Shown here in pieces: positions 34,896 through 42,823 of a stretch of DNA of 64,000 bases. Origin of the DNA: Ferruginibacter paludis (lineage in GTDB: Bacteria > Bacteroidota > Bacteroidia > Chitinophagales > Chitinophagaceae); assembly GCF_030409685.1 (NCBI RefSeq), contig NZ_JAUFQJ010000006.1, positions 667,398-731,397 of the forward strand, written 5' to 3'. Made by a program: the position numbers and the translations under genes. Position 1 is the stretch's first letter. Each line of letters opens with the position of its first letter. The notes beneath the pieces are model-generated. The model saw nothing but the letters and a program-made list of their open reading frames with translations, was not told where the DNA came from and searched no databases.

Positions 34896-36092
34896 ATGAA
34901 ATCAACAGTAAGAGTGCAGCTTTCGGTAATGATGTTCCTTGAATATTTTGTATGGGGCGCATGGTATGTAACGATGGCCACGTACATGGGCGAACATCTG
35001 CACGCAACAGGCATCCAGATTGGTGCGGCCTACAGTGCCCTGGCAATCGCCACCATGATATCACCTTTTTTTGTGGGCATGATCGCTGATAAATACTTCG
35101 CCGCACAGCGCATTATGGGTGTGCTGCATATTGTTGGTGGTGCCCTTTTGTTACTGGCAACAACAATCGAAAACAGTACGACTTTTTATTGGGTTATTTT
35201 ATTTTACTCGTTGTTATACATGCCCACCATTGCGTTAAGCAACAGTATTGCCTTTCATCAAATGACAGACCCTGGTAAACAATTTCCATGGGTGCGTGTA
35301 TTTGGCACATTGGGCTGGATAGTGGCCGGAGTACTTATTGGTACACTTGGAATAGAAAAAACTTCTTCTACATTTTATATGGCCGCAGCGGTTTCGGTAG
35401 TATTGGGTTTAATGAGTTTTATTTTACCCAGCACGCCTCCACGGAAAAATGCAGATGCCTCGGCATCGAAAGCACTTGGCACCGATGCCTTTGTATTGTT
35501 CAAAGAAAAACCCTATCTCATATTTTTTGTAGCCGCTATCCTGGTGTGCATACCGTTATCCTTTTATTATGGATTTGCCAATAAGTTTTTGAATGAATTA
35601 AATTTTGATAATGCTGCCGGTAAAATGACGCTGGGACAGGTTTCGGAAGCCGTATTTATTTTAGCCATTCCATTTTTATTCAACAGTATCGGAGTAAAAA
35701 ATATGTTGCTGATGGGTATGGCCGCCTGGATATTGCGCTACGTTTGTTTTGCCTATGGTGATACCGGCGCCAATGCATGGATGTTGTATGCCGGCATTAT
35801 TTTACATGGCGTGTGTTACGATTTCTTTTTTGTAACTGGTTATATGTACACAGAAAAAAAAGCTGGCGAAAAAATAAAAAACTCTGCGCAGGGCCTCTTC
35901 ACTTTTGCAACCTATGGTGTGGGCATGTTCATCGGCACCTGGTTCTCTGGTCGTATAGTTGACATGTACCAGGTGGGAGAAAACCACAACTGGTTAAAAA
36001 TATGGTTTGTACCAGCCTATATTGCGGCAGCTGTAGTCGTATATTTTATTTTATTTTTCAGGGAGAAAAAGCAAATAGCCGCAGCCGGGTAA
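34896..36092 (+). CDS. MFS transporter, nucleoside-proton symporter type
   Basis: The 398-residue protein has about 12 hydrophobic helices and the start typical of NupG/XapB-like permeases (VQLSVMMFLEYFVWGAWYVTM), followed by GMIADKYFAAQRIM at the loop between helices 2 and 3. It should import a nucleoside or sugar by proton symport across the inner membrane. The Gfo/Idh gene that follows after 111 bases is probably co-regulated; in related Bacteroidota this permease type often travels with sugar oxidoreductases, so the true substrate may not be a nucleoside. Confidence 0.85.
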   Translation: MKSTVRVQLSVMMFLEYFVWGAWYVTMATYMGEHLHATGIQIGAAYSALAIATMISPFFVGMIADKYFAAQRIMGVLHIVGGALLLLATTIENSTTFYWVILFYSLLYMPTIALSNSIAFHQMTDPGKQFPWVRVFGTLGWIVAGVLIGTLGIEKTSSTFYMAAAVSVVLGLMSFILPSTPPRKNADASASKALGTDAFVLFKEKPYLIFFVAAILVCIPLSFYYGFANKFLNELNFDNAAGKMTLGQVSEAVFILAIPFLFNSIGVKNMLLMGMAAWILRYVCFAYGDTGANAWMLYAGIILHGVCYDFFFVTGYMYTEKKAGEKIKNSAQGLFTFATYGVGMFIGTWFSGRIVDMYQVGENHNWLKIWFVPAYIAAAVVVYFILFFREKKQIAAAG

Positions 36093-36103
36093 ACAACAAA
36101 TTA

Positions 36104-36160
36104 TTTTTTTGTCCGGGCAGTGGAATTACTATTAAACATCGTTGCGTCGCACACTTGTAC
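36104..36160 (-). repeat. Dispersed repeat, copy 3 (inverted)
   Basis: On the minus strand it reads GTACAAGTGTGCG, ACGCAACGATG, an 18-base spacer, then GCCCGGAC and an A run. The boxes match the copies at 273-330 and 13669-13722, apart from two changes in the left box. It lies in the 111-base gap between the MFS gene and the following Gfo/Idh gene. Confidence 0.7.
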
Positions 36161-36203
36161 TGCAAAATATATTTCAACAACAAAAACACAGTAAACAACA
36201 ACC

Positions 36204-37397
36204 ATGAAAAAGATTGCTATGCTTGGCTCCGGTTTTATCGGGAGATTTTATGCAGATTCATTACACGGACAAAGAAGTAAGGACAAGATTGTAACTGTGT
36301 ATTCCCGCCGGGAAGAAGCCGCCAAAAAGTTTAAAGAAGATTACGGCTGCGAACGTTTTACCACCAATATGGAAGAAGCCATTTCCGGCGCAGATGTAGA
36401 TGTGGTGTGCATTTCGCTGCCCAATAATTTACACGAGGCTGCCGTAATGCTTTGTTGCAAACATAAAAAAGCAGTGATTACCACCAAGCCGCTGGGCCGC
36501 AATGCAGAAGAAGCCAAGCGCATGTTGATGGCAGTAGAAGAAGCGGGTATTTTTAATGGTTACCTGGAAGACCTTGTTTACACGCCTAAATTTTTAAAGG
36601 CCTATGAAAGTGTAAAGAATGGTGCGTTGGGCAGAATTTTATGGGCCAAATCAAGGGAGACACATCCTGGTCCGCACAGTGATTGGTTTTGGGATATTGA
36701 ACAAGCCGGCGGTGGTTGCATTTTAGATTTAGGCTGCCATTGTATTGAAATTACCCGGACATTTATCGGCAAAGATATTAAGCCGATAGAAGTGATGTGC
36801 TGGGCTGATACACAGGTAAAACCTATTGATGCAGAAGACCATTCCATTGGCCTGGTGAAGTATGAAAATGGCGCCATAGCCCAGTTTGAAGTAAGCTGGA
36901 CTTTTCGTGGCGGCCTAGATTTAAGGGATGAAGTAATGGGCACCGAAGGTACCATCTGGATCAATAATTTTTTACGCACCGGCCTGGAAATGTTTACTAC
37001 CGGAAAAGCAACGGATTATGTTGCCGAAAAGTCTGAAAGCAATGCCGGATGGCTGTTTCCTGTAGGAGATGAAATCAACGACCTGGGTTATAACCACATG
37101 TTTGCAGAGATGTTTAACTGCATGGAGAAAGGTACTGAACCAAGAGAAACTTTTTATGATGGCTATGTGGTAAATGCAGTAATTGATGCCGCATACAAAT
37201 CAGCCAAAACAAAATTATGGGAACCGGTACAACTCGATATCTGGCGTGGCCAAAGCGGTCTCAGCAAAGAAAGCCATCTGGTAGAATACGATGCGGAACA
37301 TTATTTAATTAAAGAAGAAACAACGCACTATGGCGCAAAAAAAGTGATCTTAAAAAATAAGGTTACTGGTAAGATTGAGGAGAAGGTAATAGAATAG
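36204..37397 (+). CDS. Cytoplasmic Gfo/Idh/MocA oxidoreductase
   Basis: The 397-residue protein has no signal peptide. It starts with the NAD(P)-binding MKKIAMLGSGFIGRFYADSL, has TKPLGRNAEEA in place of the usual EKP motif, and the substrate motif GGGCILDLGCHCIEITRTFI. The active-site Lys of the KP pair is kept. It oxidises or reduces a sugar or sugar derivative brought in, presumably, by the permease upstream. Together with the Tat-exported relative at 31764 and the esterase-lactonase it makes a plausible route for an oxidised sugar. Exact reaction unknown. Confidence 0.88.
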   Translation: MKKIAMLGSGFIGRFYADSLHGQRSKDKIVTVYSRREEAAKKFKEDYGCERFTTNMEEAISGADVDVVCISLPNNLHEAAVMLCCKHKKAVITTKPLGRNAEEAKRMLMAVEEAGIFNGYLEDLVYTPKFLKAYESVKNGALGRILWAKSRETHPGPHSDWFWDIEQAGGGCILDLGCHCIEITRTFIGKDIKPIEVMCWADTQVKPIDAEDHSIGLVKYENGAIAQFEVSWTFRGGLDLRDEVMGTEGTIWINNFLRTGLEMFTTGKATDYVAEKSESNAGWLFPVGDEINDLGYNHMFAEMFNCMEKGTEPRETFYDGYVVNAVIDAAYKSAKTKLWEPVQLDIWRGQSGLSKESHLVEYDAEHYLIKEETTHYGAKKVILKNKVTGKIEEKVIE

Positions 37398-37420
37398 AAT
37401 AAAAGCAGGATTGTCAATAT

Positions 37421-37458
37421 AAAAAGGATGCACCACTTAATTGTAGTGCATCTTTTTT
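37421..37458. terminator. Bidirectional terminator between convergent genes
   Basis: GATGCAC (37427-37433) and GTGCATC (37446-37452) form a stem with flanking A and T runs on both sides. It lies between the Gfo/Idh stop (37397) and the LRR protein stop (37488), which converge, so it can end both transcripts. Confidence 0.75.
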
Positions 37459-37487
37459 ATAAAACCCTTCAAATTTGTTTCAGATTT

Positions 37488-40472
37488 TTATTCAATTATC
37501 ATCATCTTACTGACTTCTCTTTCTCCATCATTGTAAATAATTTTGTAAGTACCGGCTGTCAAATTGCCTGTATTTAGTTTCAGTTGCGAGGTTGACTTTT
37601 TCACATCAATTGTTCGCAATACCCGGCCTGCCATATCACTGATTTTTATTTTTGAATCAGTTGTTGCTACTGGAAGATTTACAAATACAAACGCCTTTGC
37701 CGGGTTTGGGAATATGGTAAACATCGCGTTATTAGCTGAGCTTAATTTCACTACATTACTCAAAGTAAATCCGCCATCTTTGTCAGCCATTTTAAGCCGG
37801 TAAAAATATACAGGATCACTTCCCAACATATCCGTGTATTGATAATTCAAATTGGCACTGCTGCTACCTGATGCTGCTATTTTTGTAATCGCATTAAAAT
37901 TATTGCCGGTGCTGCTGCGTTGCAGTTCGTAATAACTGGCATTAATTTCTGCCGTTGTAATCCATTTTAAGGTTGCTTTTTTATCAAGTACAGTTCCTGA
38001 AAAACTCAATAATTTTATCGGCAAAATCGCACCGTTTAAACTGCTGATAAAGAAACCACTGAAACCGTTTACCGCAAAACTTACTTCCCAATATTGTGCG
38101 GCTGCATTCCACACAATGTTGCCATCAGCCGGATTTATTTCTACTGCATTTCCTGAATAGGTGCCGGGCAGACTTGTTGCGCTAAAACCATGAAACTGAT
38201 ACACACGCAGGTTGGCCTTACCAGCAGCATCTGATGGGCCTGTCGGCAAGCTAAGACCATGACCGGGATAAGCGTTAAAATTATCAAACTCCTGCTGCGT
38301 AAAATACAACGTTACGGTTGCCTGAGCATTGGCCGCATTGGTTGCAGGCGTTATATCGTAATGCCTTTGTACATATGGCTGGTTGTTAAATACTGAAATT
38401 GTTTTATCAATAAATACAGTAGAAGTAACACTGCCTGAAAGTGCATTAACGCCTGCCGTTGGCGTAAGCGTCGCAATTAATTTATGCAACACGCTGTCCT
38501 CTGCTAGAACAGGAGTTGTGCCAGCAATATTCTGAGTAACGCTTACAGTAGTATCTGCAATAACAAGCCCTATGATGGTGTCGATTGTAGATGTTAAAGT
38601 AAGCTGTGTGGCAATGCTATTGGTTACGGTAACATAATACTTTCCCGCGCCGGTAAGTACAAATATTGAATCCCCTGTTTGGGTTTTTAAAAGGATGCTA
38701 TCTCTATACAGTCGAAATGTGTCGTTCGTCACTGTGCCTCCAGCAGAAACAGAAATTGTATTTCCAGTTTTTGTAATAGGAATAAATGCTTGGGGGGAGT
38801 AAAGCAGAGGGGATTGAACAGTTGGAGGAGAAGCGGCTAAGGGTTCAATGCCTTCAAATGTAAAACTATTGTCCTGCAAATATAACCTGAGCATATTTGC
38901 TGATGCAAATGAAGGTATAGTACCACTTAATTTATTTCCATTTAGTTCAATATCTGCACCGTTCGAAATTTTGCTTAACGAATCGGGAATTTTGCCGGTT
39001 AATTGGTTATTCGATAAGTTGAGGGTTGAAAATGGCTGCGGCAAATTTGTAACAGAATCTGGTATGCTGCCAGTCAATTGATTATTAGAAAAATCGATGA
39101 AACGAAGATATTTTGGTCTGCCAATTGAAGATGGAATACTTCCAGTCAATTGATTATTATTTAACAAAATAGAATTTAAAAAAGTAAAGTTGCCTAAATC
39201 TGAAGGAATACTACCAGTTAGTTGATTGTAACTTAAGTCAAGGGCGCTGAAATTTGTTTTATTTATGTTACCTGGTATGGAGCCGCTCAGTTGATTGTGA
39301 CTAAGAAGGATATTCCCAATTTGAATATTATTAAAAGTTGTGGGAATATTTCCTGTTAGTTGATTGTTACTTAAATTTAAATTTTGTAAGCCTATCATAT
39401 TACCAATAGCCTCCGGTATTGAGCCCGTTAATTTGTTACTCTCTAAATAAAGAGTGGAAGTATTAACAAGATTACCAATAGTTGCGGGAATTGCCCCTGT
39501 TAACTTATTATCCGTCAAATTTATCCAGCCAGCATTGACCAAATTACCAATCGACTGGGGTAGCGAGCCTGCCATATTGTTTCCCATGATTTCTAATGTT
39601 GTTAGCTTCCCACGTAATAAAGTGATACCATACCACGATGCCAAAGGGGCCAAACTTAGCCAGTTGGTATTAATAAGCCATTGCGAACCATTGGTATTAT
39701 TATATAAATCAACAATAGCAAGCGAATCTTGCAAGTTGGCTGTAGTTATACTATATAACTTAAGGAATTGTGCATTTGCATTTGCAACTTCAACACTATA
39801 GTTTCCTGAGGTTGTAAACGAAAAAGTTGAATCTCCGGTTTTAGTTAACACCAAAGCATCGTCTTTGTACCATTTATATGTATTCTTACTCATTGTTCCT
39901 CCAGCAGACACAGAAAGGATATTTCCATTTTGAATGAGCGGAAGATTTGCCTGGTGATCATAATGAAAAGAAAATTTATCACTTCCGATTAACTCAATAC
40001 CATCAAATGTTAGCTTGTTGTATTCTATAGTAATTGAAGGATAGTTTTGTGAGTTTACGCTAATTAATGCATCAGGAACCCGCCCACTTAATTGATTATG
40101 ATCCAGACTCAATACAAAAATATTAGTAAGCCCTCCTATTGTAGAGGGAATGTTACCGGAAATCCTGTTGAAACTTAATTCAATATCTTGAGCAAAAGAG
40201 AGATTTCCAAACGAGTTCGGCAAGGTGCCATTTAAATTATTGGAACTTAATCGCAAAGCTAGAACAGCATTAGTCTCTATAGTTACGCCAAACCATGTAT
40301 TTAATGGTGCTGTAGTTAGCCAGCTTGTATGATTAACCCAACCCGGTCCATTTGTACTATTATACAAATCAACCAGGGCAAGTGAATCCTGTGTATTCAC
40401 CTGTGCTTTTCCCGTAAAAGGTTTCAAAAAAAAAGCAAGAAAAAAACATGGGAGTAAAATTTTAATTTTCAT
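37488..40472 (-). CDS. T9SS-secreted leucine-rich repeat protein, plant-type repeats
   Basis: This 994-residue protein has a Sec signal (1-24). Two cassettes follow, each opening with an LRR N-cap (DSLALVDLYNSTNGPGWVNH; DSLAIVDLYNNTNGSQWLIN). Repeats of about 24 residues of the plant-specific form LxLSNNQLTGSIPxSIGNL come next, a handful in cassette 1 and about eleven in cassette 2. Each cassette closes with an Ig-like piece (GGTMSKNTYKWYKDD; GGTVTNDTFRLYRDS). The C-terminus has a fibronectin-like region and a T9SS sorting domain with IFPNPAKAFVFV and TAGTYKIIY. It is exported to the cell surface and probably binds protein or glycan. Confidence 0.9.
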   Translation of the reverse strand: MKIKILLPCFFLAFFLKPFTGKAQVNTQDSLALVDLYNSTNGPGWVNHTSWLTTAPLNTWFGVTIETNAVLALRLSSNNLNGTLPNSFGNLSFAQDIELSFNRISGNIPSTIGGLTNIFVLSLDHNQLSGRVPDALISVNSQNYPSITIEYNKLTFDGIELIGSDKFSFHYDHQANLPLIQNGNILSVSAGGTMSKNTYKWYKDDALVLTKTGDSTFSFTTSGNYSVEVANANAQFLKLYSITTANLQDSLAIVDLYNNTNGSQWLINTNWLSLAPLASWYGITLLRGKLTTLEIMGNNMAGSLPQSIGNLVNAGWINLTDNKLTGAIPATIGNLVNTSTLYLESNKLTGSIPEAIGNMIGLQNLNLSNNQLTGNIPTTFNNIQIGNILLSHNQLSGSIPGNINKTNFSALDLSYNQLTGSIPSDLGNFTFLNSILLNNNQLTGSIPSSIGRPKYLRFIDFSNNQLTGSIPDSVTNLPQPFSTLNLSNNQLTGKIPDSLSKISNGADIELNGNKLSGTIPSFASANMLRLYLQDNSFTFEGIEPLAASPPTVQSPLLYSPQAFIPITKTGNTISVSAGGTVTNDTFRLYRDSILLKTQTGDSIFVLTGAGKYYVTVTNSIATQLTLTSTIDTIIGLVIADTTVSVTQNIAGTTPVLAEDSVLHKLIATLTPTAGVNALSGSVTSTVFIDKTISVFNNQPYVQRHYDITPATNAANAQATVTLYFTQQEFDNFNAYPGHGLSLPTGPSDAAGKANLRVYQFHGFSATSLPGTYSGNAVEINPADGNIVWNAAAQYWEVSFAVNGFSGFFISSLNGAILPIKLLSFSGTVLDKKATLKWITTAEINASYYELQRSSTGNNFNAITKIAASGSSSANLNYQYTDMLGSDPVYFYRLKMADKDGGFTLSNVVKLSSANNAMFTIFPNPAKAFVFVNLPVATTDSKIKISDMAGRVLRTIDVKKSTSQLKLNTGNLTAGTYKIIYNDGEREVSKMMIIE

Positions 40473-40580
40473 AGGCAGTGTTTAAATAGTGAACATATGT
40501 ATCTTGTAAATATAGAATAATAATTCAAATACAAACGATAGTCTGCAAATAATAGAAACGACTTTCATATAATACAAATG

Positions 40581-41648
40581 CTACAACCTGTGCAAGCCCA
40601 ACCCAGTCCCATCACTACAATACATAACTCCGTCTTTTAAAATAAATCCACCGGTAACTAAATCACTACTCAGGTCAAAACTTCCATCCAGGTCGAGGTA
40701 TTTGGTGTTGCTGCAGCTAAAGGCCGCATGCAACGCTGCGGTAATGCTGACGATGCTTTCATCATTGCATCCCCAGAACAAATCAATACCTGCTGCGGCG
40801 GCGATGGTGGCTATTTCCCGGGCACCTCTTATGCCGCCGCATTTCATCAGTTTGATATTGAAGATACCAAACGGCGTTGGCGGATGCGACAATTGCAAAG
40901 CTGATGCTGCATCCAGCAGGGATTCATCCGCAGCCAGCTTTTTCCTATCAGCTGAATCGAGGCCGGCCAATTCACTTTCCTTGCCCGCCTTCATTGGCTG
41001 TTCAATCAACTCTATGGAAAGGTCTTTTGTTTTATGTATAAACTTTTGCAGTTGCTTCAAATCATAGCCCTGGTTGGCATCTACTCTTATCAGCATGTTG
41101 TTGCCAAATTGCTCCGTAAGTTTTGTTACCCTTTCAATATCTTCCTCCACATCCAGCCCGGTTTTTATTTTGATCACTTTAAAACCTGCGGCATAGTTGG
41201 CTTTGGCTTCTTCCAGCATGGCGGCCGTATCTTTAATACCGATAGTGATGGATGTTGGCAATGCATTCATCTTACGTCCATATAAATCAACCACAGGTAT
41301 ACCGATCAGCTGGCAAAAGGCATCATGCAATGCAATGTCAATGGCGGCAATGGTGCCGGGCAAATGCGGAAATTGCACCAGGGCTTCATCAATAAGCTGA
41401 TTGAAATGGCGTATATCCCTGCCTGTTAGTTGCTGTACAAAATCGCTTTGCAGGTTGGCCAAGGCCATGGCTGGTGTCTCACCTACTACTTCTGCAAAAG
41501 GGTTGGAAGCACCAAGACCAATGATGCCATTTTCCAAAACGATTTCAAGAAAAATAATTTCGGTATCCGCTATCGTTTTGTAGGCTATGGTATAAGGTTT
41601 TGTAAGCGGCAAGTGTTGCAACCATGCTTTTACTGATTTAATTTTCAT
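40581..41648 (-). CDS. Enolase-superfamily epimerase: L-Ala-D/L-Glu epimerase or N-acetyl-D-glutamate racemase
   Basis: The 355-residue protein has the muconate-lactonising/dipeptide epimerase layout. The KxK base is K160-I-K162, metal ligands are D190 (RVDANQGY), E216 (IEQPM) and D241 (AADES), and the second base is K266 (NIKLMKCGG). Family members epimerise L-Ala-L/D-Glu during murein recycling. A relative paired with a DUF1611 protein has been described as an N-acetyl-D-glutamate racemase (DgcA). The DUF1611 gene lies 2 bases upstream in the same operon, so the second role is a strong alternative. The cytoplasmic location fits both. Confidence 0.88.
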   Translation of the reverse strand: MKIKSVKAWLQHLPLTKPYTIAYKTIADTEIIFLEIVLENGIIGLGASNPFAEVVGETPAMALANLQSDFVQQLTGRDIRHFNQLIDEALVQFPHLPGTIAAIDIALHDAFCQLIGIPVVDLYGRKMNALPTSITIGIKDTAAMLEEAKANYAAGFKVIKIKTGLDVEEDIERVTKLTEQFGNNMLIRVDANQGYDLKQLQKFIHKTKDLSIELIEQPMKAGKESELAGLDSADRKKLAADESLLDAASALQLSHPPTPFGIFNIKLMKCGGIRGAREIATIAAAAGIDLFWGCNDESIVSITAALHAAFSCSNTKYLDLDGSFDLSSDLVTGGFILKDGVMYCSDGTGLGLHRL

Positions 41649-41650
41649 AA

Positions 41651-42715
41651 TTAGTTTTTAATAAGGTTTTTGACGATGGGAATTATTTTTTCAACGCCTT
41701 GCTGTAAAGGTAACAGTACAGGCAATTGCAATTCGGCTTCATACTTTTTTTGAAAGTCCAACGCTTCTTCGGTTGTGCAATGCTCTGTATTAATGGCCAC
41801 TGCAATTACTGTAGAACCGTATAATTTGATGAGTTCAATCTCAGAAGCCAGCGAATGTATCATGCCCCACTCCGGTATCTCATCATAATATTTTCTTTTG
41901 GGTGCATGTACCAATATCACGTTTTTTGCATTGCCCGAAACCAACAGTTCAGAGCCGCAAGGCCCGCTGGGATTGCGCAAGGCGGATTGTCCTTCTACCA
42001 ATAAAACTTCTGCACTTGTTTCTGCAGCACAGGAAAGGATGGCATGTTCCAGTTCACCCGAAATAAAATCATTTAAAGTGCTGTCGAAAATAAAACCATA
42101 TTGACCTCCCTGCAGCCAGCCCGTTTGCCCGGTATAAATCATTTGGGCGTTGATACCGGCTTCTGCGCAGGCCTGTTTTACCATTCGGCAGGTAGTACGT
42201 TTTCCGAGCGCACAATCTGTTCCCATCACAGCAATCACCGGGGCTTTCAAATTAAAAATATCGCCTTTCCAAAAATGCAGGTCTTTTCTTTCTTTAGGCT
42301 TTCTTACATCAGTCAATGTAACACCATATTGATTTGCCATTGTTACCAGTTCCGCCATACCGGTTAAAAAATCGTGCAGGCCATTCACCATCGAAATTTT
42401 ATTTTGTATGCAGGATTTTATGATGGGTAGAAAATGCACCGGTAATTTCCCTCCAACTGTTGCGATGCCGATGATGCAACATTGTATATCCTTAATGGAT
42501 TGTATTGCTACCTCTACACTGGCAAGCACCGGAATGTTCCGGTGAATGCCGTCCAGCACTTCGCCTGCGTCACGGCCTGGGAACTGGCTGTCAATCACGC
42601 CAACAATTTCATAGCGCTCCGTGCCACGGATCAGGCCATGAGCGGTTTTAGCATCTGCTGTTTGTAACAGGCCATCCGTTAATACAATGGCTTTAGGTTT
42701 TGTTTCAGTCATCAT
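41651..42715 (-). CDS. DUF1611 family protein, possible D-glutamate N-acyltransferase
   Basis: This 354-residue protein has the DUF1611 layout: an N-terminal Rossmann-like domain (about 8-140) and a C-terminal P-loop domain with GTDCALGKRTT (165-175), then YTGQTGWLQGG and VEGQSALRNPSGPCGSELLV. A member of this family (DgcN) is reported to acetylate D-glutamate in a pathway with the enolase-type racemase DgcA. The gene is 2 bases from such an epimerase and follows a D-aminoacylase fusion, all on one strand. The function remains inferred from these neighbours. The start has two adjacent ATG codons (42715 and 42712). Confidence 0.85.
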   Translation of the reverse strand: MMTETKPKAIVLTDGLLQTADAKTAHGLIRGTERYEIVGVIDSQFPGRDAGEVLDGIHRNIPVLASVEVAIQSIKDIQCCIIGIATVGGKLPVHFLPIIKSCIQNKISMVNGLHDFLTGMAELVTMANQYGVTLTDVRKPKERKDLHFWKGDIFNLKAPVIAVMGTDCALGKRTTCRMVKQACAEAGINAQMIYTGQTGWLQGGQYGFIFDSTLNDFISGELEHAILSCAAETSAEVLLVEGQSALRNPSGPCGSELLVSGNAKNVILVHAPKRKYYDEIPEWGMIHSLASEIELIKLYGSTVIAVAINTEHCTTEEALDFQKKYEAELQLPVLLPLQQGVEKIIPIVKNLIKN

Positions 42716-42823
42716 TTATTAAATCTGTTTTATTAAGCAATAATTCTGTTTGTAAAACCATCTGTAAACCTATGAGATTTATCCTTTCAGCTGGCTTATA
42801 AAAGATCCCAAAGGTTTTGACAC

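Noticed and set aside
38900..39500. Regularly spaced repeats with a period near 72 bases, CRISPR-like at first sight
   Set aside because: They are the codons of leucine-rich repeats in one long frame (about 24 residues each). The spacers are coding and of LRR pattern, not unrelated.
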